A DNA stretch of 37,616 nucleotides from Opitutales bacterium (GTDB lineage Bacteria > Verrucomicrobiota > Verrucomicrobiia > Opitutales > UBA953), in NCBI GenBank assembly GCA_007280935.1, contig QYQK01000128.1, positions 1 through 37,616 on the forward strand, written 5' to 3'. The notes under the pieces were generated by a model, which was given only the letters and a program-made list of their open reading frames with translations, was not told the DNA's origin and ran no database searches. The position numbers and the translations under genes were made by a program. How positions within the stretch are numbered: position 1 is the stretch's first letter; each line of letters starts with the position of its first letter. Below, piece after piece: positions 1-8,370 of the stretch.

Positions 1-888
1 ATAGTTTTTGGCGGCGAGGTCACGGATGGTCTTCTTCAACTTGAGCGCATGGGAGGCGACCAGTTCGCGGCGATTTGGCGCGGCTTGGTCGGCGAGTGCG
101 ACGTCAAACTCGGGCACCTTGGAGTCGATGATGATGCAGCGATTGCCCGGGAGCTTCACGATGAGGTCAGGGCGGGAGTCGTCCTGCGAAACCTGCTCGG
201 CGAAGTCGCAATGCGGGCTCAAGCCGGCGGCTTCGACGACATTACGGAGTGTCTGTTCGCCCCACTTGCCGCGATGTTGCGAAGACTTCAGGACGGAGGT
301 GAAGTCCGTGGTGCTGGTCGCGAGGGCGGCCGTGGTCTCGCTGATAGTCTGCATCTGATTCCGGACAGCGGCGAGCGCATCGCCCTGGCTCGACAGGCTT
401 TGTTCCATGGTCTGGCGATAGTTGCCGAGCGCGGTGTTGATCTGGGCGATGAGCGGTGTGACTTGGCTGGCGACCTCCTTGGTGACGTCTGGTGTCATGC
501 CTTTAAGCACGTCCGTGCTCATCTTAGAAAAGGAGATCTTGAGCTCAGCGAGATCGCGTTCATGCCGCGTGGCGGCTTCGGCCTGCGCTTTGCGATTGTC
601 TTCGCGGAGTTGATTAACGGCGCGTTCGTTCCCTTGCTGGGCCTCGGTGAGTTGCTGGTAAGCCGCATTCCGCGCGGCTTCCGCGGCGGCCACCCGAGAT
701 AGGGCGTCGGTCTTGGCGACGCGTTCGCTTTCAGCCGTGGCCTGGGCGGCGCTGAGTTGGCGGCGGAGCTCATCGATCAGCAGCGAGCTATCCTTGTCGC
801 CGATGGCCGGTTCGGTGGATTTGAAGAAAGAGACGTAGATCACCACGGCAAGGACGGCGACCAGCAGGATGGGAGTAAGGTAATCCAT
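1..888 (-). CDS. rmuC: RmuC family DNA recombination protein (3' end outside window)
   Basis: This reading frame is open from the ATG at 888 down to base 1, giving 296 codons with no stop, so the C-terminus lies outside the window. Residues about 4-22 form one hydrophobic segment (LTPILLVAVLAVVIYVSFF). A long Ala/Glu/Gln-rich predicted coiled coil follows, to about residue 190. The start of the conserved RmuC nuclease-like domain comes next, with RGKWGEQTLRNVVEAAGL, a PDLIVKLPG block and IIDSKVPEFD. That order of anchor, coiled coil and PD-(D/E)xK-like domain is the family pattern. Family knowledge: RmuC limits recombination between inverted repeats and is thought to act as a nuclease on DNA structures; the mechanism is not settled. 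The gene lies 53 nt downstream of the unknown gene at 942-1472 and could be cotranscribed with it. Identification is from motifs only. Confidence 0.93.
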   Translation of the reverse strand, partial: MDYLTPILLVAVLAVVIYVSFFKSTEPAIGDKDSSLLIDELRRQLSAAQATAESERVAKTDALSRVAAAEAARNAAYQQLTEAQQGNERAVNQLREDNRKAQAEAATRHERDLAELKISFSKMSTDVLKGMTPDVTKEVASQVTPLIAQINTALGNYRQTMEQSLSSQGDALAAVRNQMQTISETTAALATSTTDFTSVLKSSQHRGKWGEQTLRNVVEAAGLSPHCDFAEQVSQDDSRPDLIVKLPGNRCIIIDSKVPEFDVALADQAAPNRRELVASHALKLKKTIRDLAAKNY

Positions 889-941
889 GAATTTATTGTA
901 GAATGACTCAGACTACCCGGCCGACGTGTTTCCGCAACTTA

Positions 942-1472
942 TCAGCGAGGGTCATTTTCGATCGCCAGCTCGTTGCCGGCCGCCCAAGCGGCTTCATAGG
1001 CTGCGACATAATCTGGCGACGACCAGGAGGGCGAGGCGGCATCGCCACCGAGGCCAGCGATGAAGCCGTAGCGTATCCCGTGCGCGATCCGGCGGCGGCG
1101 AGGGTTTTCGCGCCCTGCACTCCACTCGGCGACTTGCTGGTCGCGGGCGTCGGGGAGGGGAGAAAGGACCGATCGGCCGACCATCCAGGCCACGACGGAA
1201 GCGTGATGCAGATCGCTGATTCGCTTGCCTAACTCCATGGGGGGCGGTGCGCCCGCTCGGCCAGCGGTGATGTGCGACCGCACTTCGATTTGCAGGGCCA
1301 CACGCCATCTTTCGTCTATCGTCAGTAGGCCAAAATCAAAGTCAGGGTCATCGGCCGCGGTATCGCGTAATTCAACCCGGGCGTAATGGCGCCATTTCGC
1401 CAGCCAAGCATCCCATTTTTCAGTGCCACGGAGGGGTGGCTTACCAAGCCATTCGGGAATATCTTCGCGCAC
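942..1472 (-). CDS. Hypothetical protein, 176 aa
   Basis: I do not recognise this protein. It is a 176-residue soluble-looking product with no signal peptide or membrane segment. It is rich in Trp and Arg, with a W-rich N-terminal half (EWLGKPP, WDAWLAKWRHYARVE, DERWRVALQIEVR) and an Arg cluster near residue 125. The C-terminus (SPDYVAAYEAAWAAGNELA) reads as an amphipathic helix. The start is the ATG at 1472, and the stop is a TGA at 942-944. It is transcribed away from gspD, and rmuC begins 53 nt beyond its stop in the same orientation, so a two-gene transcript is plausible. The reading frame looks more protein-like than the overlapping frames. Its function is unknown. Confidence 0.6.
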   Translation of the reverse strand: MREDIPEWLGKPPLRGTEKWDAWLAKWRHYARVELRDTAADDPDFDFGLLTIDERWRVALQIEVRSHITAGRAGAPPPMELGKRISDLHHASVVAWMVGRSVLSPLPDARDQQVAEWSAGRENPRRRRIAHGIRYGFIAGLGGDAASPSWSSPDYVAAYEAAWAAGNELAIENDPR

Positions 1473-1673
1473 GAGAAAATGGGTTTCTGTGCCTTAATTG
1501 GACTAAGATGGCATGGCACGCAAGGAAAAGGTGAATAATTGTTCACCATAAGCGAAGGATTACGCCTGTTTTGGGGCCGACGATCGGGCTAATAACAAGA
1601 ATTTCGTCAAATTCGTTAAAACTAATCGAACTATTCTTCAAGTTTGGTGTTATCCCCTTGTACCCTCCCTCCA
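1473..1673. promoter_or_regulatory. Divergent intergenic region between unknown gene and gspD
   Basis: This AT-richer stretch separates two divergently transcribed genes and should hold both promoters. It contains a perfect 6-bp dyad at 1530-1547 (GGTGAA, six-base spacer TAATTG, TTCACC), about 58 bp upstream of the leftward gene. That position and symmetry suit an operator, but the regulator is unknown. I could not pick a convincing -35/-10 pair for gspD; the A/T-rich stretch 1600-1640 is the likely location. Confidence 0.35.
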
Positions 1674-3770
1674 GTGAATTGCCCTATTTCGACCCCACGT
1701 GAACGCCGGGCTTACCTGCCCTTTTATTGCCTATGTTTATTGGGCACCGTTCTACCCTCCACCTTCTTTGGCCAGGCCGCCCCTGCCGCCCCTGCGGTCG
1801 TCGCCGTTGCCGCTGCGGTACCAACTCCCGAACTCTTAGGCTCCGATAAGGTCGGACCGGTTATTCTGCGCGATGAAACCGTCTCCCAAATGTTAGAACT
1901 CTTGCAGCGCTGGACCGGAAAGTCGGTTCTTCGCCCCCAGGCGCTCCCCGCGAACGTCTACACGCTTTCGCTGCCTGCCTCAATTACGCGCGACGAAGCC
2001 CTCCTCGCCATCGAGACCTTGCTTAACCTTAACGGCATCGCGGTCATCCAGCAGGGCGATAAATTCCTCAAGGTCGTCCCCAACCTCGTCGCCAAGGCGG
2101 AGTCGCCGACGTTGCTCATGGAGAGCACGCTCAAGCTGCCGCCCAGTGGCCGCATCGCCTCCAAGATCTTCACGCTCAAACACGCCAGCGGGCAGGAAAT
2201 GGTCCTCCAAATCTCGGGCATGCTGAATAGCACGCTCGCATCTCCGCCAATCTACTTCGCGCGCAATAACGCCCTGCTCGTTACCGACTCGATTACTAAT
2301 CTCCAGAAAGTTGAAAACTTGGTGCTGCAGCTGGACCGTCCGCAGCTCGATGTCATCGCCACCAAGACGTATTCTTTGACGAACGCCGTCGCCACCGACT
2401 TAGTCAATAAGCTGACGGCCTTGCTGCGCACGCCTGCCGCTACGGGTGGAGCGCCTTTCCGTTTGAGCACCGGCACGAGCTTCACCGCCGACGAACGGAC
2501 GAACCGCATCATCCTGATGGGGTCGGCGGATCAGCATGAATTCTTTGATAAGCTTATCAACACCCTGGATTCAGCTTCGGCGCCTAACACCAAGACGGAC
2601 GTAATCGCGCTCCGTCACTCGGACGCGACCCAGGTCGCCACGATGCTGACCCAGTTGGTCACCGGTCAGGTCGCCGCCGCCACCAAGGCAAGTGGGACCT
2701 CAAAAACCTCGCCGGGCGCCCGCGCGGCTACGCCCGTCGTGGCGGCTCCCGTCGCCACGGCCGCCGCCGCCGCCGGTGCGGCCCAAGCAGGTGCCGATGA
2801 ATTCAGTAGTACGGTGACCGTATTGCCGGACGTCCGCAGCAACTCGATCATCGTTTCTGGAACTAAGGATGACTTGCGTCTACTTCATGACTTAATCGAC
2901 AAGGTCGACGGGTTACTCCCTCAAGTGCGCGTCGAAGTCGTCATCGCCGAGGTGACCTTGACGGACAGCGATACCAGCGGAATTTCCTCGCTGAACATGA
3001 CGGTGACGAACGGCAAACTTACGAGTATCGGCGGCACGTTCCTTTCGGCCGCAGGCGCCAACGGTTCAAGCTTAGGGGGTCTCGCCGGCGGCCAAGCGAC
3101 CATCAACAGCAGTGGCAACTTAACCGGTATCATCGGCCTCGCCACCACGCCCGCTAAAAATGATGCGCGGATTCTCTCCTGCCCGGCCATCACTACCACG
3201 CATAATAAAGAGGCGACAATCTTTGTTGGCGAATCTCTCCCGGTCATCACTGGGGTGACTTCAACGGCCAACACCAGCAGCTCGACCGGTCTGACGACCA
3301 GCTCGACGGTTTCCATGCGCGATATCGGCATTCAATTGAAAGTCCTGCCGTTGATCGGCAAGGACGGGGCCGTCCAATTACAAGTCAGTCAATCCGTGGA
3401 AGACATCATCGACCACGTCATGGTCGACGGTAATAGCCAGCCCATCATCGGCCGCCGGACGACGGATTCCTTCGTCAGCGCGATGAGCGGAGAAATCATC
3501 GTCCTCGGCGGGTTACAGCGTCGGCAGAAAATCAAATCCACCAGCCGACTCGGCCCCATTCCGTTCTTGAGCGACTTATTCGGCGGAAGCCAAAGCGACG
3601 AAACTCGCACGGAGCTGGTGATGTTCCTTCGTCCTTACGTTTTGACGAACACGGCCGCCGATAACATCGACGGACTCAATCGCGTCGACGCGTCGAGCCT
3701 CGGACCTGAAGCCCGTCAGGTACTCGACCGTATCCCTGGTCAACCGGTAGCCGCACCAGCAAAGAAGTAA
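1674..3770 (+). CDS. gspD: Type II secretion system secretin GspD
   Basis: This is the outer-membrane secretin that forms the exit channel of the type II secretion system. From the GTG at 1674 the product is 698 aa. It starts with a positively charged n-region and a hydrophobic core ending in FFGQA, a plausible Sec signal peptide. The domain order is N0 (about 63-130), N1 (about 163-225), N2 (about 230-300) and N3 (about 306-405), then the C-terminal secretin beta-domain (about 414-670). N3 is interrupted by a low-complexity Ala/Thr-rich insertion at about 336-375. The length fits the family. The start is uncertain: in-frame TTG 1644 and GTG 1647 exist, no in-frame ATG precedes the signal peptide, and no Shine-Dalgarno sequence is visible. 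I prefer 1674 because it gives the more compact leader. gspE begins one base after the stop. Confidence 0.93.
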   Translation: MNCPISTPRERRAYLPFYCLCLLGTVLPSTFFGQAAPAAPAVVAVAAAVPTPELLGSDKVGPVILRDETVSQMLELLQRWTGKSVLRPQALPANVYTLSLPASITRDEALLAIETLLNLNGIAVIQQGDKFLKVVPNLVAKAESPTLLMESTLKLPPSGRIASKIFTLKHASGQEMVLQISGMLNSTLASPPIYFARNNALLVTDSITNLQKVENLVLQLDRPQLDVIATKTYSLTNAVATDLVNKLTALLRTPAATGGAPFRLSTGTSFTADERTNRIILMGSADQHEFFDKLINTLDSASAPNTKTDVIALRHSDATQVATMLTQLVTGQVAAATKASGTSKTSPGARAATPVVAAPVATAAAAAGAAQAGADEFSSTVTVLPDVRSNSIIVSGTKDDLRLLHDLIDKVDGLLPQVRVEVVIAEVTLTDSDTSGISSLNMTVTNGKLTSIGGTFLSAAGANGSSLGGLAGGQATINSSGNLTGIIGLATTPAKNDARILSCPAITTTHNKEATIFVGESLPVITGVTSTANTSSSTGLTTSSTVSMRDIGIQLKVLPLIGKDGAVQLQVSQSVEDIIDHVMVDGNSQPIIGRRTTDSFVSAMSGEIIVLGGLQRRQKIKSTSRLGPIPFLSDLFGGSQSDETRTELVMFLRPYVLTNTAADNIDGLNRVDASSLGPEARQVLDRIPGQPVAAPAKK

Positions 3771-3771
3771 T

Positions 3772-5457
3772 ATGCTGACTGTTGACCGGCACGGACTGCC
3801 TTCGGCGCTCGCCGAAAGACTGACCGACGAGGCTCGCGCCGCGTTCGCGGAGACGCCGCGTGAGGCCCGCTTTAAATTTTTGGCCCAAGCGCTTAATCTC
3901 AATGAGGCCGGACTGCTCGCCGAATTGGTGAAGCTGACGGGCTTCGAAGTCCTGGATGAGCCAGCCATCGATCTGGAAGGTTTAAAAATCCTACCCGCCC
4001 GGATTGCTTCCGAAGCCCAAGTTGTGCCGGTCACGATGCCCGGCGGCGAAGAAGGTCGCCTTCGTTTAGTGACCTCGCTCCCGCCCGATGCTGACACGGC
4101 TGATTGGGTCGCAACTTTTACGCCCCGCCGCCCGAAGTGGTATCTGGCTCCGCCCGAGCGCGTCAGTCAGTTGATCAACGAAAACTACGGCGTGGGTTCA
4201 GGCAGCCTGGATGACGAAGGCGAAGACCTTCCCGAATTACAAGCGGCTGGTGCCGATGTCGAAGCCGACCAAGACGCCGCCGTCGTCCGCTTCGTTACGG
4301 AAGTCCTTTCTCAAGCCGTCGCCGAAGGCGCGACGGACGTTCACTTTGAACCCCAAGAAGGGGCGTTGCGCATCCGTTATCGCGTCGACGGCATCCTGCT
4401 CGCGGTACCTTTGCCGGATAATCTCTCGCGCTTCCAAGATGCCATCATCTCTCGCCTTAAGATTATGGCGCGGTTGAACATTTCCGAACGACGTCTGCCG
4501 CAAGACGGCCGTATCAATTTCCGCGATGGCAAGAACGTCCTCGATATTCGCGTCTCGACGATTCCTACCATCTACGCCGAATCCGTTTCGCTTCGTCTCC
4601 TGAATCAACGTAAGGAGGCTTATAACATGGACCGCATCGGCATGAACCCCGACGAGCAGTCCGCCGTGCGCAAAGTGCTCGATTATCCGCACGGTATCAT
4701 CCTCGTCACCGGCCCTACCGGTTCGGGTAAGTCGACGACGTTGAACGCCTTCTTGCAGGAAATCAATTCGCCCGAACTCCGTATCGTGACGATCGAAGAT
4801 CCGATTGAATACGAAGTGCCTGGTGCGAACCAGGTGCAGACCAAAGCCGAAATCGGGCTGACGTTCGCCAACGCCTTACGAAGCACGCTGCGTCAAGATC
4901 CGGACGTCATCATGGTCGGGGAAATCCGCGACTTAGAGACCGCCGAAATTTCCATCCGTGCCTCGTTGACGGGTCACCTCGTCTTCTCGACCTTGCACAC
5001 CAACGACGCACCAGGCGCCATCACGCGTCTGGTCGACATGGGCGTAGAACCCTTCTTGGTCGCCTCGGCCGTCGAATTGGTCATCGCCCAACGTCTCGTT
5101 CGCCGAGTCTGTAGCGATTGCGCCAAGACGGTACCAGTCGTTCGTGAGCGTCTACTGCCGGCCCTCGAAGCTTTGGGCATGGGTGAAAAAGAGTTGGCAG
5201 AAGTCACTACCCTGCGTGAACCGGTCGGTTGCCGTAAGTGCCGCCATACGGGCTATCGCGGACGCGTCGGGGTCTTCGAAATTTTCCACCCTAAGCCGTT
5301 ACATGATTTAATCGTCAGTCGCGTCAGTAATCGCGAACTCACAGAGAAAGCGATTTCTCAGGGGATGCGGCCTTTGGCCCGCGCGGGCTGGATCAAGGTC
5401 GTCCAAGGCCACACGACCATCGATGAGCTCGTGCGCAACCTAAGTTCGAACGAATAA
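3772..5457 (+). CDS. gspE: Type II secretion ATPase GspE
   Basis: This is the cytoplasmic hexameric ATPase that powers pseudopilus assembly. It is 561 aa, normal for GspE/PilB. Residues 1-150 form the N-terminal GspE/MshEN-like domain. The core follows, with Walker A GPTGSGKST at 314-322, a Walker B-type segment DPDVIMVGEIRD from 376, and an HLVFSTLHTNDA His-box region. The GspE tetracysteine zinc motif is intact (C447-x2-C450 and C487-x2-C490); it separates GspE/PilB from the PilT retraction ATPases. The gene starts one base after gspD and ends 5 nt before gspF, so D, E and F are almost certainly one transcript. No key residue is missing. Confidence 0.96.
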   Translation: MLTVDRHGLPSALAERLTDEARAAFAETPREARFKFLAQALNLNEAGLLAELVKLTGFEVLDEPAIDLEGLKILPARIASEAQVVPVTMPGGEEGRLRLVTSLPPDADTADWVATFTPRRPKWYLAPPERVSQLINENYGVGSGSLDDEGEDLPELQAAGADVEADQDAAVVRFVTEVLSQAVAEGATDVHFEPQEGALRIRYRVDGILLAVPLPDNLSRFQDAIISRLKIMARLNISERRLPQDGRINFRDGKNVLDIRVSTIPTIYAESVSLRLLNQRKEAYNMDRIGMNPDEQSAVRKVLDYPHGIILVTGPTGSGKSTTLNAFLQEINSPELRIVTIEDPIEYEVPGANQVQTKAEIGLTFANALRSTLRQDPDVIMVGEIRDLETAEISIRASLTGHLVFSTLHTNDAPGAITRLVDMGVEPFLVASAVELVIAQRLVRRVCSDCAKTVPVVRERLLPALEALGMGEKELAEVTTLREPVGCRKCRHTGYRGRVGVFEIFHPKPLHDLIVSRVSNRELTEKAISQGMRPLARAGWIKVVQGHTTIDELVRNLSSNE

Positions 5458-5462
5458 GCCCG

Positions 5463-6695
5463 ATGGCTGTCTTTAACTATACCGCACGCGATGCCCAGGG
5501 AGCGGCGGCCGAGGGGACGATCGAAGCCCCGAATCGCCGCGAGGCCTTGCGGCGCTTGCAGTCGCGGAATATCCGACCTCTGAAAGTGGAAGAGGCCGGT
5601 GCGGCGGTACGGGCAAAAGAAGCATCCAAGGATGGCTCAAAACTTACGCCCGACCAGGAGCCGACCGAAGCCGAGTGTCTGCCGTTTTTAGAATCCATGG
5701 CCGACTTGGTGCGCAGCGGGATGTCGGCCGGCGAATCATTGCGGCTGCTGTCACTGCGGCTGCAAAAATCCCGACTGCGGACGCTTTGTTCCGGTATCTG
5801 GGCCAAACTAGGCGAAGGCCAAAGCCTCTCGGCGGCGATGGGAACTTTCCCAAAGGTCTTTGACGGACAAACGCTCAATCTGATTTCCGCGGGTGAGGCC
5901 ACCGGCAATATTCGCGACGTGTTGGAGCGGCTGATCTCGCACTTCAACGAACAAAAAGAATTCCGCCGCAAACTGATCGGCGCCATGGCTTACCCGATCT
6001 TCATCTGCGTCATCGCCATCGGGGTCGTGATCTTCTTCGTCCTGTTCCTCCTGCCGCGCTTGCAGACCTTGCTTAATTCTCTGGGTGGCAAACTGCCACT
6101 ATCTACGAAGCTCTTAATTACTTTCGCCGACGTCTTCGTCGTGGCCGGGCCGATCTTCGCCGGCCTCTTGGTGATCACGGTCATCGGAGTCTATCGCTGG
6201 CGCCGGACGGATGCAGGTAAGATCGCTTCCGACGGCTTGCTCTTGCGCGTGCCCATCGCCGGCTCTTTCGTGATGCGGGTTTCGGTTCTCAATTTCTGTC
6301 ATACCTTGGCGGTCTTGCTTGAGAATGGTATCACGACCGCCGAAGCCTTACGGCTGGCTGAAAAGACGGCGCCTAACCGCGCCCTCCGTCAACAGTTGCG
6401 CGAAGCGACTGACCGCGTTTTGGAAGGCGACAGTCTCTCCAAGGCCTTGGCCCGCACGGGGTATTTCCCTCGGCTTCTTTTGGACCGCGTCGCCGTCGCC
6501 GAACAGACCGGCAACCTCGCGCCCGGCTTGCGCGATATTTCGCGCTCCTATCGCGCCGAGCTCGATCGTTGGCTGGGCGCAATTTCCCAGACAATTTCTG
6601 CCTCTGTCTTGGTCGCCGCCTTCTCCTTTGTTGCCTTCATCGCGTTCGCGATTGTGGCGGCCGTTTTCGAAGTCAGCTCAAGTTTCCGCTTCTAG
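5463..6695 (+). CDS. gspF: Type II secretion inner-membrane platform protein GspF
   Basis: This is the polytopic inner-membrane protein that couples the GspE ATPase to the pseudopilus. The 410-aa product starts with the typical F-N-Y-x-A-R-D-x-x-G leader (residues 4-13). It has two GspF cytoplasmic repeats, at about 75-175 (ESMADLVRSGMSAGESL) and about 275-375 (FCHTLAVLLENGITTAEAL). Three hydrophobic segments lie at about 178-198, 223-243 and 379-401. The architecture and length match the family. It is the last gene of the rightward D-E-F set; its TAG stop is two bases from the stop codon of the convergent gspM-like gene. No rho-independent terminator is visible at the junction, only the weak palindrome GGCTTATTTAGCC (6695-6707). 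Confidence 0.95.
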   Translation: MAVFNYTARDAQGAAAEGTIEAPNRREALRRLQSRNIRPLKVEEAGAAVRAKEASKDGSKLTPDQEPTEAECLPFLESMADLVRSGMSAGESLRLLSLRLQKSRLRTLCSGIWAKLGEGQSLSAAMGTFPKVFDGQTLNLISAGEATGNIRDVLERLISHFNEQKEFRRKLIGAMAYPIFICVIAIGVVIFFVLFLLPRLQTLLNSLGGKLPLSTKLLITFADVFVVAGPIFAGLLVITVIGVYRWRRTDAGKIASDGLLLRVPIAGSFVMRVSVLNFCHTLAVLLENGITTAEALRLAEKTAPNRALRQQLREATDRVLEGDSLSKALARTGYFPRLLLDRVAVAEQTGNLAPGLRDISRSYRAELDRWLGAISQTISASVLVAAFSFVAFIAFAIVAAVFEVSSSFRF

Positions 6696-6697
6696 GC

Positions 6698-7243
6698 TTA
6701 TTTAGCCGGAGCGGGCGTCGGGGGAGAAATCAGTTCCAGTGCATCCAGGCGCAGGGTGGCGGTCACCGTTCCGGTCGTACCGCGCTCAGATTGTAAAGTA
6801 AGTTGGCTGATCGCCACATACGGAGCGCGCTCGCTGATGTTCTCGTAAAATTTGACCACGCTTGCCATGTCGGCCCGGCGGCAGCTCATCTGGAGGGAGT
6901 GGACGGCGAAGCGGCCGGCCTTCTGGGTCTTAGGCGCTTCGGTGTTGGCGGTCAGGCCGGCTTCTTTGGCGGCGGCAACGGCTTCGGCGACGAGGTGGGC
7001 TTCATCAAAACCGTGACCGGCATCAAGGCCTTGGACGGCTGCCGTCGCCGCGTCGCGGATTTCTTTCTCTTTAGCCATCCAGGAGGATTGGATCTTGGCT
7101 TCAGCTTCAAGAGCCTGCCAGTTATCCCAGCCGCCCCGGGTGCGCGCCCAGGCGCCCGTTGACCAAAGGAAGGCACCCACGGCCAAGGCGACGAATGCCA
7201 TCACGCGCTCGCGCATCTTGAGGGAGAAAAGGAGGTGTTTCAT
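6698..7243 (-). CDS. gspM: GspM-like type II secretion protein
   Basis: This is a small bitopic protein in the position of GspM, the inner-membrane component that partners GspL. The 181-aa product has a short cytoplasmic N-terminus, one membrane segment (about 14-32), a helical Ala/Glu-rich region, and a C-terminal alpha/beta domain (about 110-172) of the ferredoxin-like type expected for GspM. Sequence conservation in this family is low, so the call rests on topology, size and being the last gene of the operon after gspK and gspL. Its ATG overlaps the gspL stop by 4 nt (ATGA). The stop is almost in contact with the convergent gspF stop. Confidence 0.75.
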   Translation of the reverse strand: MKHLLFSLKMRERVMAFVALAVGAFLWSTGAWARTRGGWDNWQALEAEAKIQSSWMAKEKEIRDAATAAVQGLDAGHGFDEAHLVAEAVAAAKEAGLTANTEAPKTQKAGRFAVHSLQMSCRRADMASVVKFYENISERAPYVAISQLTLQSERGTTGTVTATLRLDALELISPPTPAPAK

Positions 7244-8370
7244 TGTTTTGGGGTGGCCGCAGATTTGCGAAGGACTTCAGGTTTGAAAGTGATGGCGATG
7301 GTGAAGGACGTCGATGATTCGCGGGCGCGAATATCGCGGCTGGCAGCGGAAGCGACTTCTGGAAGCCCGGACAGGGCGTGTTCGAAGATGCCGATGTCGC
7401 CCGCGTTCGTGGTACGAGCTTCGACTTCGAGGAGGGTGTTATTCTTGCAGGTGATGCGTTGGAAATCGAGGGTGCTCGGGCGGTGTTCATTCGCCAAGGC
7501 GAGCATCTCGAGGGAGAGCGGGCGTTTCACCCCGAGATCGATGATGCGGGCCGAGATGGCTTGGGCCGCTTCAATGTCGGCGACGAGGGGCTGCTGGCTC
7601 TCGTTCAGGGCCTGTAGTTTATTGCTGCGCAAGCTTATGCCCATCGCGACCAGCTCGAGGATGAAAGAGACTACCAGCGTCGCCAAGCCGAGACGGGTCG
7701 CGTTCCAGATCAGCATATTAGTACTTTCTTTTTTGCGGCGTTGGGCCAGGAAATCGCGGTCGCGAATGTCAGCGGCATCGAGGGCCTTCTTGGAAATCAG
7801 CATCGGCGCGTTACCCTCGGCTTTAAGGGATAATTGACCTTCGATGGTTTCGCCGAAAAGCGCTCCGGAAATCGCGGTCACGGCCGTATCGGCGGGGAGA
7901 TCGGCCCGGGCAGCCGCTTCGCGGACAATCGAGGCCTGATCGCTATCTACGGTTTCTGCGACGACGATAGCGGCGGGAAGCATATCTCCTTCGCCCCAGG
8001 CCAAGGCGATGAGGCGTTCATCGCCTTGGTGGACGATAATGCCGGCACCATTCGGGCGGATGCCACACAGGGCGACGAACTCAGGGATAACTTGGCAGTC
8101 GTCCGGCCAAGCAAAGCTCTCTTCGGGCGTGAAGCGACGTCGGTGGGCGGCATAGGCCAAGGCTTGGGTGCCGTCGACGGAAAGCACGTGGCCCACGAGC
8201 ATTTGTTCAAGCGGGAAGGGGGAGATCGCTTCGAGCCCGAGGCTCACCTGCTCTTGCGCGGTCGCGCTTTCGACGTTGATTCGGCGGACGAAGAAACGAT
8301 TACCCGGAAGGAGCGCCGCCGCGGTTTGCGGCTGTGCGTTAGAAAACCAACGAGAGATGAATGAACTCAT
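7240..8370 (-). CDS. gspL: GspL-like type II secretion protein
   Basis: This is a 376-aa protein with the GspL layout. It has a cytoplasmic N-terminal region of about 220 residues (probably actin-like; it resembles PilM/GspL in size), a single membrane segment at about 227-247, and a periplasmic C-terminal domain. GspL links the GspE ATPase to GspM and the pseudopilus. The N-terminal domain is shorter than in classical GspL, and I do not see clear nucleotide-binding motifs. A PilM-PilN-like fusion is a possible alternative description. Position between gspK and gspM and the 4-nt overlaps at both ends support the assignment. Confidence 0.78.
   Translation of the reverse strand: MSSFISRWFSNAQPQTAAALLPGNRFFVRRINVESATAQEQVSLGLEAISPFPLEQMLVGHVLSVDGTQALAYAAHRRRFTPEESFAWPDDCQVIPEFVALCGIRPNGAGIIVHQGDERLIALAWGEGDMLPAAIVVAETVDSDQASIVREAAARADLPADTAVTAISGALFGETIEGQLSLKAEGNAPMLISKKALDAADIRDRDFLAQRRKKESTNMLIWNATRLGLATLVVSFILELVAMGISLRSNKLQALNESQQPLVADIEAAQAISARIIDLGVKRPLSLEMLALANEHRPSTLDFQRITCKNNTLLEVEARTTNAGDIGIFEHALSGLPEVASAASRDIRARESSTSFTIAITFKPEVLRKSAATPKQ

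Noticed and set aside
49-702. Long plus-strand open frame of 217 codons
   Set aside because: It is antisense to rmuC, whose protein shows clear family motifs; the plus-strand translation has no recognisable features.
6695-6707. Bidirectional terminator between gspF and gspM
   Set aside because: The stem is only 4 bp, with no U-run in either direction.
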